Assembly (NCBI RefSeq): GCF_900103615.1
Contig: NZ_FNGW01000011.1
Location: forward strand, 1-64,000
Source of the DNA: Romboutsia lituseburensis DSM 797
Lineage (GTDB): Bacteria > Bacillota > Clostridia > Peptostreptococcales > Peptostreptococcaceae
DNA length: 64,000 nucleotides
Reading direction: 5' to 3'
Positions 55,320 to 63,074 of this stretch are shown here, one piece after another; position 1 is the stretch's first letter; every line of letters starts with the position of its first letter. The position numbers and the translations under genes were made by a program. The notes under the pieces are model-generated. The model worked only from the letters and a program-made list of their open reading frames with translations. It searched no databases and had not been told where the DNA came from.

Positions 55320-56507
55320 TTACCTTTTTATACTTTCAAATAAACCTTGGCTATTTGTTATATGAAATTCACCATTTTGTTGTATATTTTTATCAATATA
55401 CACTTCAAACTCTTTTTTCTTATTTTCAATTACTTCTAAAATATTACCTGGTATTGAATAAATATATTCTAGGATACCTTTAGTATCATTAACTATTAAC
55501 TTATCTTCATATAGATACTGTTGTACATCACTAAAATATTTATTTAGAATACTTTCTCCATTGCTTAAACCAAATTTTGTAGAAAGTCTTTCTTCTGAAA
55601 TTTTTATATTATTATTAAATCCTAGCATTAATTCTTCAAGTTCTTTCATATGATTACCATCTATTGTAGAACAGTAAAAACGTCCTCCTGGTTTAAGTAC
55701 CCTATGAATTTCTTTAAGAACTACATCTAAGTCTTTCATATAAAACAATATATGATTCGCTATGACTATATCAAAGCTCTCATCTTTAAATGGAATGTCG
55801 TTTGGGTCTGCTATTTGAAAATTGAACCTATCGTGATATCCTTTTAGACTAGTCTTTGCATCACTAATCATATCTTCACAAACATCAGTTAAGGTTACAT
55901 TTGTTTTTTCATTTAAATTCTCTATATTTTTGGCCCATAAAGCGCCATTCCCACACCCTATCTCTAAAACTTTACTTCTCTTTTTAAGATTTATATTCTT
56001 GAAAACCCAGTTATACCAACCATGTTTATTAGAACTAAATCTATCTTGTAATTTAACACTGGCATTTAAGTTGGAAGAATCTATATATTGTTGTAATAGT
56101 TCTTTCTCACTTTCTAGTATCTCTATTATATCTACTGTTTTATCCCAGTTTAAATCATTCTCATTTTGCATACTTATTTCTGCTGTTTCTATGGCACTTA
56201 GCACTATTTTCATATGGTTAATTTTGTTTTTAATGATATTTTTCTGTAATCTAAGTGAATTCATCATATCATCTTTTTCAAAATTTAACTCTGTGCTCAT
56301 AACTTCGTCTAATGATAGCCCCAGATATTTTAAAGCTAATATTTTTTTTAACTTTACAAAATCCTTATCTGAGTATAGCCTATGTCCTGAATCATTATGA
56401 TGAGATGGCTTTAAGATTCCTTTAGTGTCATAGTATCTAATAGTTCTTATTGTCACCCCTGCCATTTTGGCAAACTCACCTGTTGTATATAAGCGTTTTT
56501 CTTTCAT
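55320..56507 (-). CDS. MerR-family regulator fused to a SAM-dependent methyltransferase
   Basis: The 395-residue protein starts with a MerR winged helix (about 1-75, YTTGEFAKMAGVTIRTIRYYD). A helical linker follows (about 80-140), then a class I methyltransferase domain with LEIGCGNGAL (181-190) and ADPNDIPFKDESFDIVIANHIL. It is a one-component design in which the effector domain may be an enzyme or a SAM/substrate sensor. GGGGGAG precedes the ATG. Its promoter carries nested dyads typical of MerR autoregulation. The target genes are unknown. Confidence 0.88.
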   Translation of the reverse strand: MKEKRLYTTGEFAKMAGVTIRTIRYYDTKGILKPSHHNDSGHRLYSDKDFVKLKKILALKYLGLSLDEVMSTELNFEKDDMMNSLRLQKNIIKNKINHMKIVLSAIETAEISMQNENDLNWDKTVDIIEILESEKELLQQYIDSSNLNASVKLQDRFSSNKHGWYNWVFKNINLKKRSKVLEIGCGNGALWAKNIENLNEKTNVTLTDVCEDMISDAKTSLKGYHDRFNFQIADPNDIPFKDESFDIVIANHILFYMKDLDVVLKEIHRVLKPGGRFYCSTIDGNHMKELEELMLGFNNNIKISEERLSTKFGLSNGESILNKYFSDVQQYLYEDKLIVNDTKGILEYIYSIPGNILEVIENKKKEFEVYIDKNIQQNGEFHITNSQGLFESIKR

Positions 56508-56523
56508 TTTATCTCCCCCAAGT

Positions 56524-56570
56524 TATTGCCTAATTTAATTCTATAAGGTTACGTTACGTAATAGGCAATA
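56524..56570 (-). promoter_or_regulatory. MerR-type autoregulatory promoter with nested dyads
   Basis: On the minus strand TTGCCT (56563-56568) and TAGAAT (56538-56543) are 19 nt apart, the long spacer used by MerR regulators (a 17-nt TATAGA alternative exists). The spacer holds the perfect dyad TTACGTTACGTAA (56549-56561). An outer 9-bp inverted repeat TATTGCCTA/TAGGCAATA (56524-56532, 56562-56570) brackets the promoter. Confidence 0.7.
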
Positions 56571-56862
56571 TATAAATTCTTTAATTTTTAAATTTTTTAA
56601 AAATTTATGTTTCGTTCAAATACGTCATATTTTTACCTTTATTTTTTAAGAATTTTTTATTATTAAATTATTTTTTTATGTATTTTTAACAATGCAAAAT
56701 TTCCAATAATTCTCAACTATTCTCTTTTTTTCATCTTTTTGTGCAAATTTTGTACTTTTTCTCCCCTTTTTCTATATACAAAATTTGATTTTTCTATACA
56801 AACTAAAGAAATTTTACATATTTCACTTTATATATTCTAATTATACCATTAAAAATAGTTAC
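56571..56862. other. non-coding AT-rich spacer
   Basis: This stretch between the MerR promoter and the yitT terminator contains only low-complexity A+T and a short repeated CTATACAAA. I see no ORF, RNA or convincing binding site. Confidence 0.4.
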
Positions 56863-56901
56863 AAAAAAAGATACTACTAATTAAAAATTAGTAATATCTT
56901 T
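56863..56901 (-). terminator. intrinsic terminator of the YitT gene
   Basis: AAAGATATTACTAAT pairs with ATTAGTAGTATCTTT on the minus strand (one G-U). T7 follows. Confidence 0.87.
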
Positions 56902-56913
56902 TTATAACCAAAT

Positions 56914-57564
56914 TTATTGAGCATTTTGAAGTTTTAATTCTTCTTGTTTACTATCTCTTCTTTTTTCTATTTTAGCTATTATTGAATCTATTAATAATCC
57001 ATTAATTACAACTGCCATTAATGAATAAAGTCCTTTATCTAATCCAAAAGTTAATCCTCCACATACAACAACAAACAGATCAACTAATAATAAGCATTTA
57101 CCTATGTTAACTGTAGAATATTTATTTATTATCTTAGCTAATATATCCGTTCCACCTGTTGAAGCATTTATAGCAAATGTAATTGCTAAACCTGTTCCAC
57201 ATATAAGAGTTCCAAGTACTACTGCTAATATCATATTCTCTGTTATAGCATAAGTATGTAATACTTTTTCCATAAAATCCATAACTGCAGACATCATAAA
57301 ACTTGCATATATAGTCTTAAATCCAAAATCCCCACCTACTAATATAAATGATATAGTAAATAAAATTATATTTCCTATAAGTATTATAGTTCCTACCGAT
57401 AAACTAGGTATATAGTGACTTATTACTAATGCCATTCCACTTAATCCTCCACCAGCAATTTGGTTTGGAGCATAAAAATACTGCACACCAAAAGAAACTA
57501 TGATAACACCTATAGTTATTATAAGATACTCTTTTATCAACTTTATTAAATTGTTTTCTGTCAT
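56914..57564 (-). CDS. short YitT-family membrane protein
   Basis: The 216-residue protein has about five to six membrane spans and the YitT motifs FGVQYFYAPNQIAGGGLSGMALV (in part) and NASTGGTDILAKII. Usual YitT proteins are about 280 residues with a cytoplasmic DUF2179 domain. That domain is missing here and the protein ends in a charged KRRDSKQEEL tail. The function of the family is unknown; a transporter role is often suggested. The reading frame is clean, so this looks like a natural short form rather than a broken gene. Confidence 0.85.
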   Translation of the reverse strand: MTENNLIKLIKEYLIITIGVIIVSFGVQYFYAPNQIAGGGLSGMALVISHYIPSLSVGTIILIGNIILFTISFILVGGDFGFKTIYASFMMSAVMDFMEKVLHTYAITENMILAVVLGTLICGTGLAITFAINASTGGTDILAKIINKYSTVNIGKCLLLVDLFVVVCGGLTFGLDKGLYSLMAVVINGLLIDSIIAKIEKRRDSKQEELKLQNAQ

Positions 57565-57749
57565 TTTTTCATTCCTCTTCTTGTTTTTTATTTATTAATT
57601 TTAGAATTATTTATTAGCCTAAAACATACATATATATCATAATAATACTATTTTAAATATATTTAATCAATAAAATAGTTACCATTTCTTACATTTCATA
57701 AAATTAATTTTATATGAATTAAACATTCTTTATACAAGGAGGAATCTGT

Positions 57750-58958
57750 ATGAAATCTAGTATTCCAAAGAAAGATAGCTCTTTAAATAGGTTCTTGACA
57801 GATAATTTAAATGAGCTAAAATCAAAAGGCCTTTATAATCAAATTAATTCACTTCAAAGTCCCAACGGTCCAATAATAACCATCAATAATAAAAATCTTA
57901 TAAATTTATCTTCTAATAATTACCTTGGCTTAGCTACAAATGAAAATTTAAAATTAGCTGAAATAAATGCAATAAATAAATATGGCGTAGGCGCTGGCGC
58001 TGTAAGAACCATAAATGGAACTTTAGATATCCATGATTTATTAGAAACTACTATTGCTAAATTTAAAGGTACTGAAGCCGCTATTGCATTTCAATCAGGA
58101 TTTAATTGTAATATGGGAGCAATTTCTGCTGTTATGGATAAAAATGATGCTATATTGTCCGATGAACTTAATCATGCGTCTATAATTGACGGGTGTAGGT
58201 TATCTGGTGCAAAAATAATAAGATATAAACATTCTGATATGAATGACTTAAGAAATCAAGCTAAAATCGCTAAAGATAGCGGAAAATATGTTAAGTTAAT
58301 GGTTATTACGGATGGTGTATTTTCTATGGATGGTGATATTGCTAAACTTCCAGAAATTGTTGAAATTGCTAATGAATTTGATTTAATAACGTATGTTGAT
58401 GATGCTCATGGATCTGGCGTAATGGGAAATGGAGCTGGAACCTGTAAACATTTCGGATTATCTGACAAAATAGACTTTCAGATAGGCACCTTATCAAAGG
58501 CTATAGGAGTAGTTGGCGGATATGTAGCTGGCTCTAAAGATTTAATAGATTGGCTAAAAGTCAGAGGAAGACCATTCTTATTTTCAACATCTTTAACTCC
58601 AGGATCTGCTGCTGCTTGTGTAGAATCTATTAATATATTAATGGAAAGCAGCTATCTAGTTAATAAAGTATGGGAAAACGGCAACTATTTAAAAAAAGGT
58701 TTAAAATCTTTAGGATTTAATATAGGTAAAAGCGAAACACCTATCACCCCTTGTATAATAGGCGATGAATCTAAAACTCAACTATTCAGTAAAAGGCTTC
58801 TTGAAGAAGGAGTTTATGCCAAATCAATTGTATTTCCAACTGTTCCAAAAGGGACTGGAAGAGTTAGAAATATGCCTACCTCAGCTCACACCAAAGAAAT
58901 GCTAGATCAAGCATTATCTATCTACGAAAAAGTTGGAAAAGAATTGAATATAATATAA
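57750..58958 (+). CDS. kbl: glycine C-acetyltransferase (2-amino-3-ketobutyrate CoA ligase)
   Basis: KBL splits 2-amino-3-oxobutyrate with CoA to glycine and acetyl-CoA. The 402-residue alpha-oxoamine synthase has [12 protein letters not shown] near the N-terminus and [10 protein letters not shown]. The PLP lysine lies in [17 protein letters not shown] (about 243-259), and [11 protein letters not shown] follows. AAGGAGG precedes the ATG. With tdh 30 nt downstream it forms the threonine-to-glycine pathway. The paired tdh excludes serine palmitoyl- or 8-amino-7-oxononanoate-type functions by context. Confidence 0.95.
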   Translation: MKSSIPKKDSSLNRFLTDNLNELKSKGLYNQINSLQSPNGPIITINNKNLINLSSNNYLGLATNENLKLAEINAINKYGVGAGAVRTINGTLDIHDLLETTIAKFKGTEAAIAFQSGFNCNMGAISAVMDKNDAILSDELNHASIIDGCRLSGAKIIRYKHSDMNDLRNQAKIAKDSGKYVKLMVITDGVFSMDGDIAKLPEIVEIANEFDLITYVDDAHGSGVMGNGAGTCKHFGLSDKIDFQIGTLSKAIGVVGGYVAGSKDLIDWLKVRGRPFLFSTSLTPGSAAACVESINILMESSYLVNKVWENGNYLKKGLKSLGFNIGKSETPITPCIIGDESKTQLFSKRLLEEGVYAKSIVFPTVPKGTGRVRNMPTSAHTKEMLDQALSIYEKVGKELNII

Positions 58959-58988
58959 ATTCATCTAAATTTAGGAGGGGCTAGTTTT

Positions 58989-59963
58989 ATGAAAAAAGTT
59001 CTTATTACAGGTGCGTTAGGTCAAATAGGTTCAGAATTAACTTCTAAACTTCGAATTGAATACGGAAAAGATAATGTTATAGCTACAGATATACGTATGA
59101 TAGAAAATAGCGAAATAGTATCTAATGGTGTATTTGAACAGTTAAATGTTATGGATGCTGAAACACTATCAAGACTAGCTAAAAAACATAACGTTGATAC
59201 AATAGTTCATTTAGCTTCATTACTCTCTGCTGTAGGCGAACAACAGCCTCAATACACATGGAAACTTAATATGAGTGGCTTAACTAATGTATTAGAAATT
59301 TGTAGAGAACAAAATTTAAAATTATTTACTCCTAGCTCTATAGCAGCATTTGGTTATAATTCTCCTAAAAATTTAACACCTCAAGATACTATACAGAGAC
59401 CTGGAACTATGTATGGTATAACTAAAGTTTCTGGAGAACTTTTGTGTGATTATTATTATAAAAAATTTGGTGTTGATACTAGAGGTGTAAGATTTCCTGG
59501 ACTAATTTCATATGTAACACCTCCTGGAGGCGGGACTACTGATTATGCTGTTGATATATACTATGAAGCATTAAAAAATAAAAAATATAACTCATTTATC
59601 GCTAAAGGCACACAAATGGATATGATGTATATGCCTGATGCTCTACAAGCTATAGTAGACTTAATTGAAGCTGATGGTTCAAAATTAATTCATAGAAATG
59701 CATTTAACATAACAGCTATGAACTTTGACCCTGAAGAAATATCCTCTGAAATAAAAAAACATATACCTGATTTTAAATTTGGCTACGATGTAGATCCAAT
59801 TCGTCAATCTATTGCTGAATCTTGGCCTAATTCAATAGATCCTACTTGCGCTATTGAAGAATGGGGATTTAACTTTAAATATGATTTAAGCAAAATGACT
59901 GTAGATATGTTAAACAAACTTAGCTCTAAAGGAATAGGAGATACTAAATTAAATTTAAAATAA
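58989..59963 (+). CDS. tdh: L-threonine 3-dehydrogenase, SDR type
   Basis: TDH oxidises threonine to 2-amino-3-oxobutyrate with NAD. The 324-residue extended SDR starts ITGALGQIGSELTSKLR. It has the catalytic YGITKVSGELL (Tyr-x-x-x-Lys, about 142-152) and the TDH-specific PPGGGTTDYAVDIYY (about 178-192). This separates it from sugar epimerases. It is not the zinc-dependent MDR form of E. coli. AGGAGGGG precedes the ATG. It is followed by a terminator. Confidence 0.93.
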   Translation: MKKVLITGALGQIGSELTSKLRIEYGKDNVIATDIRMIENSEIVSNGVFEQLNVMDAETLSRLAKKHNVDTIVHLASLLSAVGEQQPQYTWKLNMSGLTNVLEICREQNLKLFTPSSIAAFGYNSPKNLTPQDTIQRPGTMYGITKVSGELLCDYYYKKFGVDTRGVRFPGLISYVTPPGGGTTDYAVDIYYEALKNKKYNSFIAKGTQMDMMYMPDALQAIVDLIEADGSKLIHRNAFNITAMNFDPEEISSEIKKHIPDFKFGYDVDPIRQSIAESWPNSIDPTCAIEEWGFNFKYDLSKMTVDMLNKLSSKGIGDTKLNLK

Positions 59964-59970
59964 TTTAAAT

Positions 59971-60003
59971 AAAAAAAGCAGTATATAAATATACTGCTTT
60001 TTA
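59971..60003. terminator. bidirectional terminator between tdh and the YjdM/PhnA-type gene
   Basis: GCAGTATA pairs with TATACTGC (59978-59985 with 59990-59997), and A and T runs on the flanks extend the stem. It can end tdh and, on the other strand, the convergent zinc-ribbon gene. Confidence 0.88.
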
Positions 60004-60025
60004 ATATAATAAAATTATTATCTTA

Positions 60026-60370
60026 CTATGCTTTTTTTACAACGCTAGATTTTAATTTCATTGCTCCGAATCCATCTATTTTACATTCTATATCATGTCC
60101 ATCAGCAGCATCAGGAACTAAACGTATACTCTTAACTTTTGTTCCTATCTTTATAGATGATGAACTCCCTTTTACTTTAAGGTCTTTTACTACTGTTACA
60201 GCATCTCCATCATTTAATACATTTCCGTTTACATCTTTTATAACAGTTGATTCTTCTTCATTTCCACCTTCTAAAGTCCACTCATGTGAGCATTCTGGAC
60301 AAACTAAAAGTGTTCCATCTTCATAAGTATATTCCGAGTTACATTTTGGACAATTTGGTAAATTTTCCAT
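60026..60370 (-). CDS. YjdM/PhnA-type zinc-ribbon protein
   Basis: The 114-residue protein has an N-terminal zinc ribbon with CPKC (about 7-10) and CPEC (24-27). A small SH3-like PhnA domain follows ([15 protein letters not shown]...[20 protein letters not shown]). Despite the historic name, no role in phosphonate use is established for the domain alone, and no phn genes are near. AAGGAAG precedes the ATG. It is monocistronic. Confidence 0.85.
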   Translation of the reverse strand: MENLPNCPKCNSEYTYEDGTLLVCPECSHEWTLEGGNEEESTVIKDVNGNVLNDGDAVTVVKDLKVKGSSSSIKIGTKVKSIRLVPDAADGHDIECKIDGFGAMKLKSSVVKKA

Positions 60371-60573
60371 AATTTTTCACTTCCTTTATTTTTAATATTG
60401 TTGTTATTTAAAATATTTTCAGTATTATATAATACCATATTATCTACTTATTTACAAATTTAGACCTTTTTGTATAAATTAGCAACCAAAATATTATTTT
60501 TTAAATTCTAATTATAATTTATTATAACCAAAAAGTACTGGATTATATTATATCTGAAAATTTACATATTAAA

Positions 60574-61389
60574 TTAAGGTCTTCTAGCACCTCTATAGGC
60601 TTTTTGATAATATGAAGAAGATAATTTAGATTTTTTCACACCATCTTTAGGATTTGATGCATGTATAAACTCATCATTTCCTATATACATACCAACATGA
60701 CTTACTCTACCTTTATTCATAGTATCAAAGAATACTAAATCGCCAGGTTGAAGATTTTTTTTATCAACTGCCTGTCCAAATTTACTCTGATCATACGACA
60801 CTCTTGGTATATCTTTTCCTAACGCATTTTTATATACATATCTAACTAAGCCGGAACAATCAAATGAATTTGGTCCATTGGCTCCCCATACATAAGGCTT
60901 ACCTATCTGATCTTCTAATAATTTCATTGCCTTATCCATTTTACTAGACGTTACTGATGAATTATTTACATTAGTTACTGTATTTGCATTGTTAATAGTA
61001 TTTCCATTACTCGATGTATTTGTATTATTAGTAGTGTTATTATTAGTAGTGTTATTATTTGGATTATTAATAACGCCACTATTTGCATTATCAGTAGTAT
61101 TTCCTACATTATTAGTATTTCCTTGAGATGCATCTACCTTTACACTATTTAAAACACTTATCATTGTAGTTAGCATTAATAATTGACTTAAATCATTATT
61201 ACCTCCACCACCACACGAACAGCTACTATTACTACTTCCGCCCATTAAATTATTTAAACTACTTTGTAGCATTCTATCAAAAGAAGCTGCATTTGAATCA
61301 CCATAACTCGAGTTACTTGTATTCCTTGAATTAGTACGATTTATATTACTTAAAAGACTATTTGCTACAATCTGACTAACATCACTCAT
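60574..61389 (-). CDS. NlpC/P60-family peptidoglycan hydrolase with Asn/Thr-rich linker
   Basis: The C-terminal domain (about 155-270) is a cysteine endopeptidase of the NlpC/P60 type. It has FDCSGLVRYVY (catalytic Cys), GRVSHVGMYIG (His) and FIHASNP. The first 150 residues have no recognisable signal peptide. They contain a hydrophobic stretch (LSQLLMLTTMISVL), SCSCGGGG, and a low-complexity Asn/Thr-rich linker encoded by short DNA repeats. Export is therefore unclear; it may be exported by a special route or act after mother-cell lysis. GGGGAG precedes the ATG. Confidence 0.85.
   Translation of the reverse strand: MSDVSQIVANSLLSNINRTNSRNTSNSSYGDSNAASFDRMLQSSLNNLMGGSSNSSCSCGGGGNNDLSQLLMLTTMISVLNSVKVDASQGNTNNVGNTTDNANSGVINNPNNNTTNNNTTNNTNTSSNGNTINNANTVTNVNNSSVTSSKMDKAMKLLEDQIGKPYVWGANGPNSFDCSGLVRYVYKNALGKDIPRVSYDQSKFGQAVDKKNLQPGDLVFFDTMNKGRVSHVGMYIGNDEFIHASNPKDGVKKSKLSSSYYQKAYRGARRP
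61022..61058 (-). repeat. 15-bp in-frame tandem repeat in the NlpC/P60 linker
   Basis: About two and a half copies of a 15-bp unit (ATTATTAGTAGTGTT on the plus strand) encode an Asn/Thr-rich stretch. The unit is a multiple of three, so copy-number change would lengthen the linker without a frameshift. Confidence 0.7.
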
Positions 61390-61562
61390 TTTGTTAACTC
61401 CCCTTTTATTATTTTGGTTACTATATGTACTCTATATTTAATCTAGTATAAAAATTTCTCTATTAATTATAATCGGATACCAAGCTTCATTCTTTAATAT
61501 TATTAATTTTATAAATTATTGCCTATTTATTGTAACAAAATAAATAGTGACATATACTTCAT

Positions 61563-61598
61563 AAAAACAAAATAGGCTACCATTTAGGTAACCTATTT
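61563..61598 (-). terminator. intrinsic terminator of the NhaC-family gene
   Basis: AAATAGGTTACC pairs with GGTAGCCTATTT on the minus strand with one G-U (61570-61581 with 61587-61598). TTTTGTTTTT follows. Confidence 0.85.
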
Positions 61599-61632
61599 CT
61601 ATAAAATCTAATCAATTTTTTATATATTAAAT

Positions 61633-62970
61633 TTAGCTTATTTTACTTTCTTCTTTCACATTACCTTTTTTCTTCTTTAATGCTGAAAAATCAAAAGTAA
61701 TTGAGATTATTGCAAATATAAGTAAGAATATTGGATAGTGTAAGTATTTTATTATTCCTACAGAAGAAACTCCTGCTATACCTACAGCTGTTAATATTTG
61801 TGCCCCATAAGGAATCATTCCTTGCCAGCATGAAGCGAACATATCTAGCATACTAGCTATTTTTCTAGGGTCTAAGTTATATTTTTCTCCAATGTCTTTA
61901 GCTAATGGTCCTGCAGTTATTATAGTTATTGTATTATTAGCTGTACATAAATCTATTATACTTGCTAATAAAGCTATACCAAACTTTGCACCTGTTTGAC
62001 TCTTTATTTTACTTGTTATAAAGTTTAATATAAAGTCTATACCGCCATTGTGTTTTATTAATCCTATAACTCCTCCAACTACTAGAACTAATATACATAA
62101 CTCTTGCATACCTGCCATACCTTCAGACATAGCACCTATAAATTGCCATATATCCATAGAGTTTGTAAATATACCTATTGCTCCTGCAAATATAATACCA
62201 CCTGCAAGAAGAACAAAAACGTTTGCCCCTGCAAGAGCACCAACTAATACTGCTACATAAGGTACTACTTTTATTATTTCATAAGAACCTGCATCAGCTG
62301 AAGCTGCTGTACCTGCTGTCATAACAGATATTATTATAAAACTTATTACTGCTGCTGGTAATACAACAAAGAAGTTCATCTTTACTTTATCTTTCATTTG
62401 ACATCCTTGAGTACTTGCCGCTGCTATTGTTGTATCAGATATCATAGATAAGTTATCTCCAACCATAGCACCTCCAACTACTAAAGCAACTAGTAATTCT
62501 AATTCTATACCTGTTTTTTGAGAAACACCTATAGCTATCGGAGTTAAAGCTGAAATTGTTCCAACTGAAGTCCCCATAGATGTTGATATAAAACAAACTA
62601 CTAAAAATAAACCTGGTACAAGTAAACTTGGTGGTAAAACTGCTAAGCTTAAATTTACTGTTGAGTCAACTGCACCCATTGCTTTAGCAACACTACCAAA
62701 TGCACCTGCTAATAAGAATATTACAAGCATTATTACTATATTACTATCTCCAGCACCTTTACAGAATATTTCCATCTTTTTATCAAGAGATTCCTTTGGA
62801 TTTATCATAAACGCTACTGCTGCAGCTATTACGAATGCTGTTAATGCTGGCATTTTATAAAAGTCACCTGTTATAAGTCCGCTTCCTAAGAATAAAACTA
62901 AAAAGACACCTATAGGAAGTAACGCTACTGCACTACCTTTTTTCACTTCATTTTGAGTTGTATTTTGCAT
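61633..62970 (-). CDS. NhaC-family secondary transporter, possibly a methionine carrier (MetT-like)
   Basis: The 445-residue protein has about 11-12 membrane spans and the NhaC signature GGAMVGDNLSMISDTTIAA (about 165-183). TANNTITIITAGPLAKDIG and ASCWQGMIPYGAQ follow in the second half. The family name implies Na+/H+ exchange, but several NhaC-like proteins carry amino acids. The group predicted as MetT by comparative genomics lies near methionine genes. Its upstream neighbour here is methionine gamma-lyase, which favours methionine uptake. Sodium exchange remains possible. Confidence 0.82.
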   Translation of the reverse strand: MQNTTQNEVKKGSAVALLPIGVFLVLFLGSGLITGDFYKMPALTAFVIAAAVAFMINPKESLDKKMEIFCKGAGDSNIVIMLVIFLLAGAFGSVAKAMGAVDSTVNLSLAVLPPSLLVPGLFLVVCFISTSMGTSVGTISALTPIAIGVSQKTGIELELLVALVVGGAMVGDNLSMISDTTIAAASTQGCQMKDKVKMNFFVVLPAAVISFIIISVMTAGTAASADAGSYEIIKVVPYVAVLVGALAGANVFVLLAGGIIFAGAIGIFTNSMDIWQFIGAMSEGMAGMQELCILVLVVGGVIGLIKHNGGIDFILNFITSKIKSQTGAKFGIALLASIIDLCTANNTITIITAGPLAKDIGEKYNLDPRKIASMLDMFASCWQGMIPYGAQILTAVGIAGVSSVGIIKYLHYPIFLLIFAIISITFDFSALKKKKGNVKEESKIS

Positions 62971-63011
62971 ATGTTTAATCCCCTTTTTATGCTTAATTTA
63001 AGGTATAACTA

Positions 63012-63040
63012 ACAGAGAAGGTATGATATATCTTCTCTGT
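63012..63040 (-). terminator. hairpin between the methionine gamma-lyase gene and the transporter gene
   Basis: ACAGAGAAG (63012-63020) pairs with CTTCTCTGT (63032-63040). The minus strand lacks a strong T-run after it, so it may allow read-through into the transporter gene. Confidence 0.5.
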
Positions 63041-63074
63041 CAGTATTAATTGTATTAATTAAATTTTATTTTTC

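Noticed and set aside
57565-57749. Search for a riboswitch (for example glycine) between yitT and kbl
   Set aside because: Only A+T-rich sequence is present, and no conserved riboswitch core could be found.
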